This document shows positions 9,390 to 16,997 of a stretch of 64,000 nt of DNA, piece by piece (the stretch's first letter is position 1; each line of letters starts with the position of its first letter). The stretch comes from Breznakiella homolactica. GTDB lineage: Bacteria > Spirochaetota > Spirochaetia > Treponematales > Breznakiellaceae. The notes beneath the pieces were generated by a model. The model made no database searches. It saw only the letters and a list, made by a program, of their open reading frames with translations, and had not been told where the DNA came from. The translations under genes and the position numbers were made by a program. The DNA lies in assembly GCF_016616095.2 (NCBI RefSeq), contig NZ_CP067089.2:434001-498000 (forward strand), given 5' to 3'.

Positions 9390-10160
9390 ATGAAAAAGAT
9401 AGCCGTATGCGGCAAAGGCGGAGTGGGAAAGACAACATTCACTTCACTGCTGTGTTACGCCCTGGCCGAACAGGGACGGGAGGTTTACGCCATAGACGCG
9501 GATGTGAATCCCACCCTGGCGGAGGCCCTGGGGTTTTCCCCGGAGGAAGCCGCGGAGATCACCCCTATCATTGAAATGAAGGAACTCATCGAGGAACGGA
9601 CCGGCGCCAAAACCGGGGAATACGGTTCCTACTTCAAAACGAACCCCGCTGTTAAGGATATCCCGGAACGGTTTTCCCGGAAGATCGGGAATATCAATTT
9701 CCTCATGATGGGCGCCATGCGGGGAGCCGACCAGGGCTGCGCCTGCGCGGAGAACGCCATGCTCAAGGCTCTGGTTACTCACCTTATTCTCAAGGAAAAG
9801 GAAACCGTGGTCATGGACATGGTGGCCGGAACCGAACACATGGGCCGGGGTACCGCCAAGGGGGTGGATCTGCTTTTCCTGGTGGTGGAGCCGGGAATGC
9901 GGAGCATCAAGGCCGCGAAGGAGATCCGGAAGATGTCCCGGGATTTGGGAATAGAAAGCCAGTATGTCATCGGAAATAAAATCCGGTCTCCGGCGGACGA
10001 GGAGTATCTCAGGAACCAGATGCCGGACTTTTCCTTTGCCGGGTTTCTTTCCAAAGATGACGGAGTGATCTCCGCGGAACAGCAGGGCCGCGCCCTCTAC
10101 GAAACTTCACCGGAAATGCGGGAAACCATAAAAGTGATAGTCAGCGGTGTAGGTCTCTGA
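9390..10160 (+). CDS. cooC: CooC-type nickel-insertion ATPase
   Basis: Encodes 256 residues of the MinD/SIMIBI class. The deviant Walker A CGKGGVGKTT is at 7-16, the DADVNPTL switch at 36-43, and the nickel-binding CXC motif (GCACAENA, Cys117 and Cys119) that defines CooC lies where expected. Known role: ATP-dependent delivery of nickel to carbon monoxide dehydrogenase cluster C; paralogues serve other nickel enzymes. No CODH gene is in the window, and cooC is embedded in the transporter operon opposite the nitrogenase-like genes. A role in supplying nickel to that enzyme, or to its cofactor, is therefore worth considering. AAGGAGAAAGGTGC precedes the start. Confidence 0.9.
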   Translation: MKKIAVCGKGGVGKTTFTSLLCYALAEQGREVYAIDADVNPTLAEALGFSPEEAAEITPIIEMKELIEERTGAKTGEYGSYFKTNPAVKDIPERFSRKIGNINFLMMGAMRGADQGCACAENAMLKALVTHLILKEKETVVMDMVAGTEHMGRGTAKGVDLLFLVVEPGMRSIKAAKEIRKMSRDLGIESQYVIGNKIRSPADEEYLRNQMPDFSFAGFLSKDDGVISAEQQGRALYETSPEMRETIKVIVSGVGL

Positions 10161-10294
10161 AAACGGTCCGTCAAATATGAAGTACCTTCCGGCGGCTTCC
10201 GCCGGGGATAAACCAAAGTTCCGGGCGTAGTCCCGGAGAGTCATTATTTTTTATGGACAGCGAAAGTATGGTCTGTCCCGAAAGGAGTTATTGT
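10161..10294 (+). other. Structured region between cooC and the binding-protein gene
   Basis: Three consecutive hairpins can form: CCGGCGG-CTT-CCGCCGG (about 10189-10205), CCGGG...CCCGG (about 10219-10235) and GGACAG...CTGTCC (about 10255-10278), the last one directly before AAGGAG. There is no clear promoter. It may be a processing site that raises binding-protein mRNA relative to the upstream genes, or an unrecognised regulatory RNA. Confidence 0.4.
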
Positions 10295-11932
10295 ATGAAA
10301 CGCTATGTTTCAGTTTTGTTACTGGCCGTCCTGGCCCTGGCGGGCTGCGGCGGAAGAAACGATACCGCCGGAACCGGCGGCCCGGGGCCCCAGACTGCCG
10401 ATGAACTGACCATCGGTATTTACAACGACGCGGGGAATGTATCCACCTGGGGCGGCGGCGCCTACAGTCCCTGGGTGCTGGACGCGGTGTGTGAAAAGCT
10501 TGCCGGTCCCAATCCCTACGGCGCGGAACCGCAGATGATCCTGGCGGAATACATCCGGCCGGTGACGGATGACAACATGACCTGGGAGATTAAGCTCAAA
10601 AAAGGAATCCGGTGGCACGACGGAACGCCCCTCACGTCGGAGGACATACAATTCACCATCGACTATAATCGGGAAGGGCCCTCCAACAACCGCTATTCCC
10701 ATCACACCAGTTCGGTTCCCCGCCTTCCCGGAGATGGGATTAAAATCATCGACGACCTCACCCTCCAGGTGACCGGCGCTTTCCCCATGCCGCATTTTGA
10801 CCGGGAACCCTGCGCGGAAGTCCCCATTGTCCAGAAAGCCCAGTGGGAAAATATCAAAGATCCCCGGCAGTTTACGGGCAAATCCATCGGCACCGGTCCT
10901 TATAAACTGACGGATTACAAAGTCGGTGAGTACTACACCCTGGAGGCCAATGATGATTACCATCTGGGAACCCCTCTGGTAAAGAAACTCAACCTGGTGG
11001 TAATCCGGGACTTTTCAACCATGTTCACCGCCCTCCGGAGCGGGGAAATTGACGCCGCCGCCCGGAACCTTCCGCCGGAAATGGTCGAGGAATGGTCCAA
11101 GCTGGACCATATCACCATTGTCAAAACACCGTACCTCTGGGGCGCCGCTCTGACCCTGGATACCACCAAACTGCCCTTCGGGGATCTGCAGTTCCGGGAA
11201 GCCATAAGCTACGCCATAGACCGGGACGAACTCCTCCGCATCGTGGGGCTGGGCCACGGCCAGACAGGCACCAAGGGCTATCCCCATCCTATGTCATTCC
11301 ATACCAACCCGGACAATTCCCAGCCCTATGACCCCGGAAAAGCGGCTCAGCTCTTTACGGATCTGGGTTACGTCGATATCAACGGCGACGGCTTCCGGGA
11401 AACCCCCGACGGCAAGCCCATTGACTGGCGCATCCTGGTGGATGCTTCGGGACCGATTTACGTCCGGGCGGCGGAAATTATTGTGGAACACCTTGAAGCC
11501 ATAAACCTCAAGGCCCATGTGGAAGCCATGGAAAGCGCCGCATACAACGAGGCGGTGAATATCACCGGGAACTACAATATGACCGTTGGTGAGTTTGTAC
11601 CCCACGGCCTCTGTGACGACGACATGATGATGGTTCTCCAGTACGGCGAACAGAAGACCGACGCCGTTCCCTATCCCGAACGGGACGCGGCCCTGGAAGC
11701 CTGGAAGGCGGCGGGCACCAAGGAAGGACGGCAGGAAGCCACCTACTACCTTCAGACACTGATAAACAAATACCCCAAACGGATCATGCTCTGGTATCCC
11801 GACGGTTTCTTCGCCTACAACAATACCAAATACGACAACTATTCCATTATCATGGGTGAAAATGATATCTACCACAAATATTCATTTATCCCCAACGACT
11901 CCCGTGAAGGCTTCGTCATCGAATATAAGTAA
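10295..11932 (+). CDS. ABC importer substrate-binding lipoprotein (family 5, NikA/DppA-like)
   Basis: I choose ATG 10295 (AAAGGAG nine bases upstream) over an earlier in-frame ATG, giving 545 residues. The N-terminus is a lipoprotein signal ending LALAGCGG, so the mature protein starts at the lipidated Cys. The mature chain shows the SBP family 5 pattern: TWEIKLKKGIRWHDGTPLTSEDIQFTI, LREAISYAIDRDELL-like segment and a C-terminal lobe. It completes the importer encoded just upstream. Members bind peptides, nickel-chelates or opines. Ligand cannot be told by eye. A strong hairpin follows the stop. Confidence 0.92.
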   Translation: MKRYVSVLLLAVLALAGCGGRNDTAGTGGPGPQTADELTIGIYNDAGNVSTWGGGAYSPWVLDAVCEKLAGPNPYGAEPQMILAEYIRPVTDDNMTWEIKLKKGIRWHDGTPLTSEDIQFTIDYNREGPSNNRYSHHTSSVPRLPGDGIKIIDDLTLQVTGAFPMPHFDREPCAEVPIVQKAQWENIKDPRQFTGKSIGTGPYKLTDYKVGEYYTLEANDDYHLGTPLVKKLNLVVIRDFSTMFTALRSGEIDAAARNLPPEMVEEWSKLDHITIVKTPYLWGAALTLDTTKLPFGDLQFREAISYAIDRDELLRIVGLGHGQTGTKGYPHPMSFHTNPDNSQPYDPGKAAQLFTDLGYVDINGDGFRETPDGKPIDWRILVDASGPIYVRAAEIIVEHLEAINLKAHVEAMESAAYNEAVNITGNYNMTVGEFVPHGLCDDDMMMVLQYGEQKTDAVPYPERDAALEAWKAAGTKEGRQEATYYLQTLINKYPKRIMLWYPDGFFAYNNTKYDNYSIIMGENDIYHKYSFIPNDSREGFVIEYK

Positions 11933-11942
11933 CAACAACGCT

Positions 11943-11966
11943 GCCGGCCGGAATATTCCGGCCGGC
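11943..11966. terminator. Perfect GC-rich hairpin, probable terminator between convergent genes
   Basis: A 24-base perfect palindrome (GCCGGCCGGAA and its complement) lies between the binding-protein stop and the convergent MFS stop. No long T-run, so termination is probable rather than certain, and would work in both directions. Confidence 0.55.
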
Positions 11967-11992
11967 TCCCGTGAAAAACGGGCACAAACCTG

Positions 11993-13285
11993 TCACGCAT
12001 TTTGTTCCGTAAGCCCGCCGGCTCCGCAGAAAACCTTGCGGGTAAAAATAGTAATTCCTGTCATTGTCAGTCCCGCGGCGTAAAACGGAAGATATATGTC
12101 CCTTCCGATATGTTCAAAAACAATACCGTATATGAACTGCCCCAGAGGGCTCGTGCACATAACAAGACACATAAAGCAGGAGATAACTTTTCCTATTAAA
12201 TGCTTCGGCGTTAAGAGCTGGAGGTATGTCATCATCTGGATTTGAAATAATGTGTGCAGTGTCAGTAACAGACCACCACCGGTCAGCAAAATGATGTAGA
12301 TCCCCATGGGCGCGTTCAGGACCTGCAGCGAGGCGCCGCTTATGATTACGGACAAAGAGCATCCAATCAGGAGAACGGGGCTTGCCGCGCTGTTCAGTTT
12401 GTTTGAAAACATTCCGGCGAGCAGGCCGCCCAATATGGCCCCCGCGGCGATTACCCCCTGGGCGTATCCATACAAACGGCTGGCGGTATCCGGCGCGAAG
12501 CCCAGACGCTGTGTAATGATAACCGGAAGCCCAATCAATATCAGTGAAGTCAGCAACAGGTTGGTAGACGCGAATATCAGAGCCGCTTTCCAGAGGACAG
12601 GCTTTTTTTTGAACATAAAACTGAAGCTTTCCTTAAGATCGGCAAACCCGGTAACAAATATGTTCCCGGTGGATTCCCGTTTTTCAAAGGGAATGCGGAT
12701 AAAAATTTCCATTGCCGCCGACCCGAGAAAACAGCCTATACTTACATATAGAATTGGAACCAATCCGAAAACAGAAAACAGCAGCCCTCCAATTACCGGT
12801 CCTGCCATGCTGGCAATAGAGTTAATCATATCAACCACGGAGTTCGCTTTCATGATATGGTCCGTTTCGACCAAAACGGGGACACTGGCTTTAACCGCGG
12901 GTTGGTAGGCACCCTGTATCCCGTACAGGATAATCATGGTTACTGCCATAAGCGGAACAATATCCAATCTTCCCGCCAGCAGATAAAACAGAAAAATGAG
13001 TATCGCCGTGCAAAAATCAAGGATTACCATGATGTTCCGTTTGTTGACCCGGTCGGCAATAATGCCCCCTACAGGGAACAGAACAATCATTGGGATAAAA
13101 GAAACCGCCAGTATTGTTCCGAACAGTGCAGCCGAGCCCGTCTGATTGAGCAGGTACAGCGGAAGGGCATACCGCAGTATCTGATTGCCGAATATCGAAA
13201 TAACCTGTCCTATGGCAACGAGGATAAAATCCTTTGAAAATATTGCTTTCCGGCGGATTGCCGAACTAGTGATGGTTCTTTGCAT
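11993..13285 (-). CDS. MFS efflux transporter
   Basis: Encodes 430 residues with about 12 hydrophobic helices. The loop between helices 2 and 3, PVGGIIADRVNKRNIM, is the major facilitator GX3D-R-G/K signature, and the overall pattern resembles MefA-like drug exporters. Its start overlaps the end of the upstream MarR gene by about 20 bases, so the pair form one operon. By analogy it exports a toxic compound to which the MarR protein responds. Substrate unknown. Confidence 0.88.
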   Translation of the reverse strand: MQRTITSSAIRRKAIFSKDFILVAIGQVISIFGNQILRYALPLYLLNQTGSAALFGTILAVSFIPMIVLFPVGGIIADRVNKRNIMVILDFCTAILIFLFYLLAGRLDIVPLMAVTMIILYGIQGAYQPAVKASVPVLVETDHIMKANSVVDMINSIASMAGPVIGGLLFSVFGLVPILYVSIGCFLGSAAMEIFIRIPFEKRESTGNIFVTGFADLKESFSFMFKKKPVLWKAALIFASTNLLLTSLILIGLPVIITQRLGFAPDTASRLYGYAQGVIAAGAILGGLLAGMFSNKLNSAASPVLLIGCSLSVIISGASLQVLNAPMGIYIILLTGGGLLLTLHTLFQIQMMTYLQLLTPKHLIGKVISCFMCLVMCTSPLGQFIYGIVFEHIGRDIYLPFYAAGLTMTGITIFTRKVFCGAGGLTEQNA

Positions 13286-13823
13286 GGTTCTTACTTCTCC
13301 TTTTTATAAAATTCTGATGATGCCGAAGCATGTCATCCGCATCGCCGGGGTGGTTGTTTTTGGGTTCGTCAAAACCCTCCTGGGCAATGCCGTCGAAGCG
13401 GTACAGTTTCTGAAGCATTGTCCACAGGGCTTTCAAATCTTCAGTGGTGAAATCATGAAAGATATCCGCTAAAAATTCGTCCGTGCGCTCCGCGCACAAG
13501 GAAAAAGCCCGCGCTCCTTCCGGTGTGATTGTAATATTGACCGCCCGCTTATCCAGTTCGCTTGGCGTGACGGACAGATAGTTCTTTCTTTCCAGGGCGT
13601 CAACAATCTGTTTCGCACTCTGTTTGGTGGTCCCCAGCTGCCGCGCGATATGGCTGATTGTCGCTTTACCATCCGGCGCGTGGATGATAGCCGGCACCGC
13701 CAGCATTTGCCGGATGGTTAAATCCTGCAGGTATTTATCGCCCCGCATCTGCAGTTTATTAGTTACCGAAAACAAGGCCGCCAGGGCCTGATGCGTAAAA
13801 AATATATCTTGCGCCGCGTTCAT
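13266..13823 (-). CDS. MarR-family regulator of the MFS pump
   Basis: ATG 13823 has AAAGGAG nine bases upstream and is preferred to a longer in-frame start; this gives 185 residues. The winged helix is visible as ATISHIARQLGTTKQSAKQIVDALERKNYL followed by DKRAVNITITPEGARAF, a wing with basic residues. It overlaps the downstream MFS gene. Three direct copies of ATACTGTC upstream are the probable operator. Most likely a repressor released by a substrate of the pump. Confidence 0.88.
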   Translation of the reverse strand: MNAAQDIFFTHQALAALFSVTNKLQMRGDKYLQDLTIRQMLAVPAIIHAPDGKATISHIARQLGTTKQSAKQIVDALERKNYLSVTPSELDKRAVNITITPEGARAFSLCAERTDEFLADIFHDFTTEDLKALWTMLQKLYRFDGIAQEGFDEPKNNHPGDADDMLRHHQNFIKRRSKNHAKNHH

Positions 13824-13850
13824 AAAAGTATCTCCTTTTAATAAGACATT

Positions 13851-13904
13851 ATACTGTCTAAATAATACCATACTGTCATTGCTGTGAAAAGTCAATATAC
13901 TGTC
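13851..13904. promoter_or_regulatory. Triple direct repeat upstream of MarR/MFS operon
   Basis: ATACTGTC occurs at 13851, 13870 and 13897, twice extended to ATACTGTCTAAA, all within 75 bases upstream of the MarR start. The density suggests the binding region of the MarR protein or the promoter area it controls. Confidence 0.5.
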
Positions 13905-13959
13905 TAAAATGTTTCTTGAAAAAACTTATCCGATGAAATGACATAACTAATCTCAAAAA

Positions 13960-14015
13960 TTGACTTTCCCGGTGAGGTGTGGTATTTTAACCCAGATACC
14001 CCATGGGGTATCTGG
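13960..14015 (+). promoter_or_regulatory. csoR promoter and copper-type operator
   Basis: -35 TTGACT (13960-13965), 17-base spacer, -10 TATTTT (13983-13988). A perfect 24-base palindrome with core ATACCCCATGGGGTAT spans 13992-14015, exactly the GC-flanked C-run/G-run layout of CsoR operators, and ends at the GGAGG ribosome binding site. Confidence 0.8.
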
Positions 14016-14026
14016 AGGTGATCACT

Positions 14027-14302
14027 ATGCGCCAATGCATGGATGCCGGAAATATCCACCGCCGGATGAAAAAAATAATCGGACAGCTTAACGCCATAGA
14101 TAAAATGGTTGATGAGGATATACCCTGCGAGGATATTCTGATGCAGATAAACGCCGCGAAATCCGCCCTGCACAAAGTCGGCCAGATCGTCCTGGAAGGC
14201 CATCTCAACCACTGTGTCCGTGACGGTCTAGAGCACGGGAACGCTGAAAAAACCATCGCGGAATTTTCCAAAGCGGTGGAGCATTTTTCCCGCATGACCT
14301 GA
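14027..14302 (+). CDS. csoR: CsoR copper-sensing repressor
   Basis: ATG 14027 follows GGAGGTGATCACT; the longer in-frame ATG at 14003 lies inside the palindromic operator and is rejected. The 91-residue all-helical protein carries Cys34, His59 and Cys63. Their spacing (25 and 4) is identical to the Cys-His-Cys Cu(I) site of CsoR, and unlike the His-rich site of nickel/cobalt-sensing RcnR. It should repress itself and the P-type ATPase downstream when copper is low. Both genes have CsoR-like palindromes over their starts. Confidence 0.9.
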   Translation: MRQCMDAGNIHRRMKKIIGQLNAIDKMVDEDIPCEDILMQINAAKSALHKVGQIVLEGHLNHCVRDGLEHGNAEKTIAEFSKAVEHFSRMT

Positions 14303-14343
14303 CAGCGGCAGCCAGCCGGATTCTTTAAAGAAAATTATACAAA

Positions 14344-14382
14344 AGAGCGTTGGTTTTTTATGAACCGGCGCTTTCTTTTTTC
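14344..14382 (+). terminator. Rho-independent terminator after csoR
   Basis: A 10-bp stem with two G-U pairs (AGCGTTGGTT / AACCGGCGCT) is followed by a nine-base run containing eight T. It separates csoR from the ATPase gene, which has its own promoter. Confidence 0.7.
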
Positions 14383-14427
14383 GCGGAACCGGTTTTGTAA
14401 TCTGCGGTTTTTCTTCTGCAATACTTA

Positions 14428-14477
14428 TTGACTCATATTCCCCTAGTATATATTATACCTATACCCCCATAGGTATA
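14428..14477 (+). promoter_or_regulatory. Promoter and operator of the P1B ATPase gene
   Basis: -35 TTGACT (14428-14433), 17-base spacer, -10 TATTAT (14451-14456). A perfect 9-6-9 inverted repeat TATACCTAT-N6-ATAGGTATA with a C-run in the centre (14454-14477) overlaps the -10 and start point, matching CsoR repression. Confidence 0.75.
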
Positions 14478-14488
14478 GGAGCTTTGTT

Positions 14489-16345
14489 ATGATTGAATTC
14501 CTGAAAGATGAGGAAAAACGAGGTATCCTTTTCCTTGTCACATCCGGTATATCACTGATCGCCAGTTTCTTTTCTGGAAAATATCTTCCCCTGGATCCTG
14601 CCTGGATCGCCATCGTACTCTGCGGTATTCCAATTGTAAGAGGAGCCGCCGTGGCTCTGGCCACCGAATTTGATGTTAAGGCGGATCTGCTGGTTTCCCT
14701 GGCTCTCATTGCGTCGGTAATCATCGGAGAAACCTTTGCCGCCGGCGAGGTGGCCTTTATCATGACCCTGGGGGCCATGCTCGAGGAGCGCACCGTCGCC
14801 AAGGCCCGGGCGGGCATTGAAAGGCTGGTACACCTGACGCCCCGTACGGCCCGGATCGTACATGAGGGAGAGGAACGGGTTATCTCCGCCGAACAGGTCA
14901 AAGTAGGGGATATGCTGCGGGTTCTTGCGGGGGAAACCATAGCCGTTGACGGTATAATCGTTACCGGCCAGACTTCCATCAACCAGAGTGTGATGACCGG
15001 CGAATCCCTGCCGGTGGACAAAGGCGCCGGCGACGAAGTTGCCAGCGGCACGGTCAACCAGTTCGGGACCTTTGATATGCGGGCATCGAAAGTAGGGGAG
15101 GACAGCTCTCTGCAGCGGATGATACGCCTGGTGGAATCCGCCGACGCGGGAAAGGCAAAAATCGTCGGGCTTGCCGACCGCTGGGCGACGTGGATTGTGG
15201 TGATTGCCCTTGTATCCGCTGCGGTCACATGGTTCGTCACCGGTGAAATCATCCGCGCCGTAACTATCCTTGTAGTGTTCTGCCCCTGTGCCCTGGTACT
15301 GGCAACTCCCACGGCAATCATGGCAGGAATCGGCAACGCGGCAAAATACGGCATCCTTATCCGTGAGGGGGACGCCCTGGAACGGCTTGCCGCCGTATCC
15401 CGGCTGGCCTTTGACAAAACCGGTACCCTGACGTACGGTACGCCTCATGTGGTTGCCGCCGACAGCTTCGATTCCGGAATGTCTGGGGAGGAAATATTTT
15501 CCTTGGCGGCCTCTGCGGAACGGCTGAGCGAACATCCCTTAGGCAAAGCCATCACCGCACATTACAAGGAAACCGCCGGCAGCCTTCCCCGGGAACCGCA
15601 GAAATTTTCCCTGATCGCGGGCCGGGGTGTGGAAGCGCAGGTGGAGGATAAATCAATTCTCGCGGGAAATCCCGAACTGCTGGCGGAACAGATGATCCGT
15701 CTGCCCGATTCAATGATGGAAAAAGCGGAAACCTACAAGAACGACGGCTGTACGGTTATTTTTATCGCGGTAAACGGAATTGCCTCGGGTATGATAGCCC
15801 TGGCGGATGAACTCCGCGGTGATGCCGCCCAGGTTGTGAGGAAAGTCGGGGAGAGCGGTATCGGAACCATACTTCTCACCGGCGACAATGAACGTGCCGC
15901 GCGCCATATTGCGGACGAGACCGGAATATCCGAAGTCTACGCGGATTGCCTGCCGGAAACAAAATTGAAGATCATCGACCGCTGCCAGCGGGACGGCAAG
16001 CTTATCTGTATGGTGGGTGACGGCGTGAATGACGCTCCGGCGCTTAAAAAAGCCCATGTGGGCATTGCCATGGGCGGTATCGGCAGCGACATTGCCATCG
16101 ATGCCGCGGACATTGCCCTGGTAGGGGACGATATTAAAAACCTTCCCCATCTCCTTAAACTTTCCAGGAAGACCATGGGGAAAATTACGGTTAACCTGAC
16201 CGCGTCCATGGTGCTTAACTTTGCAGCCATTATCCTTGCCATGACCGGGATACTCAATCCGGTGGTCGGCGCGCTGGTCCACAATGTGGGTTCCGTGGTG
16301 GTTATTATCAACTCTTCGCTTTTGCTCAAGTGGAAGGAAAAATAA
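14489..16345 (+). CDS. P1B heavy-metal-transporting ATPase, probably copper export
   Basis: Encodes 618 residues, short for the family because the N-terminal metal-binding domain is missing: the first membrane helix begins near residue 15. The membrane CPC metal site is at 265-267 (VFCPCALVLATPTA), the phosphorylated Asp309 in FDKTGTLT, the actuator TGES motif in SVMTGESLPVDKG, the HP motif in SEHPLGKAI and the hinge GDGVNDAPAL are all present. The C-terminal helix (HNVGSVVVIINSSLLL) is not the classical Cu form, so Zn/Cd/other specificity is possible. The Cu-type CsoR upstream and the CsoR-like operator favour copper. Confidence 0.9.
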   Translation: MIEFLKDEEKRGILFLVTSGISLIASFFSGKYLPLDPAWIAIVLCGIPIVRGAAVALATEFDVKADLLVSLALIASVIIGETFAAGEVAFIMTLGAMLEERTVAKARAGIERLVHLTPRTARIVHEGEERVISAEQVKVGDMLRVLAGETIAVDGIIVTGQTSINQSVMTGESLPVDKGAGDEVASGTVNQFGTFDMRASKVGEDSSLQRMIRLVESADAGKAKIVGLADRWATWIVVIALVSAAVTWFVTGEIIRAVTILVVFCPCALVLATPTAIMAGIGNAAKYGILIREGDALERLAAVSRLAFDKTGTLTYGTPHVVAADSFDSGMSGEEIFSLAASAERLSEHPLGKAITAHYKETAGSLPREPQKFSLIAGRGVEAQVEDKSILAGNPELLAEQMIRLPDSMMEKAETYKNDGCTVIFIAVNGIASGMIALADELRGDAAQVVRKVGESGIGTILLTGDNERAARHIADETGISEVYADCLPETKLKIIDRCQRDGKLICMVGDGVNDAPALKKAHVGIAMGGIGSDIAIDAADIALVGDDIKNLPHLLKLSRKTMGKITVNLTASMVLNFAAIILAMTGILNPVVGALVHNVGSVVVIINSSLLLKWKEK

Positions 16346-16363
16346 ACGGGGAAATATTACCGC

Positions 16364-16456
16364 TCACCGTGAAAGAATTGCGGCGGCCAATCCCAGGAGA
16401 AGAACCGCGGCCAGGAGAAAAATGGTCGGAAGTTTCCGTTTTATGTAATAAAGCAT
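16364..16456 (-). CDS. 30-residue single-span membrane peptide
   Basis: ATG 16456 follows GGGAG (minus strand) and the frame runs 30 codons to TGA. The product has a basic N-terminus (MLYYIKRKLP), one hydrophobic helix rich in Leu and Ala, and ends LSR. A sigma70 promoter, -35 TTGCCT, 17 bases, -10 TATAGT, and a 36-base inverted repeat lie directly upstream, so it is transcribed on its own and tightly controlled. It shares its operator core with the nitrogenase-like, nickel-import and MATE/ABC units. I do not recognise a family; a small regulator or subunit of a membrane transporter is a reasonable guess. Confidence 0.65.
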   Translation of the reverse strand: MLYYIKRKLPTIFLLAAVLLLGLAAAILSR

Positions 16457-16477
16457 AGTTTCTGCTCCCGCAGTATT

Positions 16478-16513
16478 AGTATAAATAGTTAGCATAAACT
16501 AACTATTTATACT
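16478..16513 (-). promoter_or_regulatory. 36-base operator with GTTAG-N6-CTAAC core
   Basis: Perfect 15-6-15 inverted repeat with arms AGTATAAATAGTTAG and its complement. The inner core (16488-16503) is exactly GTTAG-N6-CTAAC. It overlaps the -10 TATAGT of the small peptide gene, whose -35 TTGCCT lies 17 bases further upstream on the minus strand. Confidence 0.75.
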
Positions 16514-16623
16514 ATACCATAACAAACCGCGGAAGGCAATAAAAAAGTTTATCCGGCCGGGTAATGCCTGTACCCAAAAAACTTAGGCACAACCGGGCGG
16601 AGCTCAATCAATAAGAGAACCCT

Positions 16624-16968
16624 TCAAGTCTTTAGATCTTCCAGGTTATCCATATAGAACAGACAGTCCATGATATCCCCGGCAAGGAGATTGATACATT
16701 CTTTCATGTAGGCAAAGTGTTTTTCGTCCAGAGGGCTTTTGCTTTTCTTCGCGGTTTTATTTGAATAATCAACATCCTCCGCGGCGAAAAACATATATAC
16801 ATACATGGTACCGGATTCCTTGGCGCAGAAATAAGCTTCCAGATACGCTTTTTCATTTTTCAGCAATTGGGAACCCTGATCCGTGTTTTCCTTAAGAAAG
16901 GCAAGCCACTCTTTCGCAACCTTTTCCTTTCCCTTCTTTACCTTAAGCTTATACAATTTGATATCCAT
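16624..16968 (-). CDS. DUF6176-like hypothetical protein
   Basis: Encodes 114 soluble residues. The N-terminus MDIKLYKLKVKKGKEKVAKEWLAF and the central segment YVYMFF followed by a conserved acidic region resemble DUF6176 proteins as I recall them; this is recognition by memory, not a search. It lies immediately downstream of the two ABC half-transporter genes, in the same direction with a 29-base gap, so it is probably the last gene of the MATE/ABC operon. Function unknown. Confidence 0.6.
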   Translation of the reverse strand: MDIKLYKLKVKKGKEKVAKEWLAFLKENTDQGSQLLKNEKAYLEAYFCAKESGTMYVYMFFAAEDVDYSNKTAKKSKSPLDEKHFAYMKECINLLAGDIMDCLFYMDNLEDLKT

Positions 16969-16997
16969 GGTTTTCTTCTTTTTTCCGGTCCGCCGGT

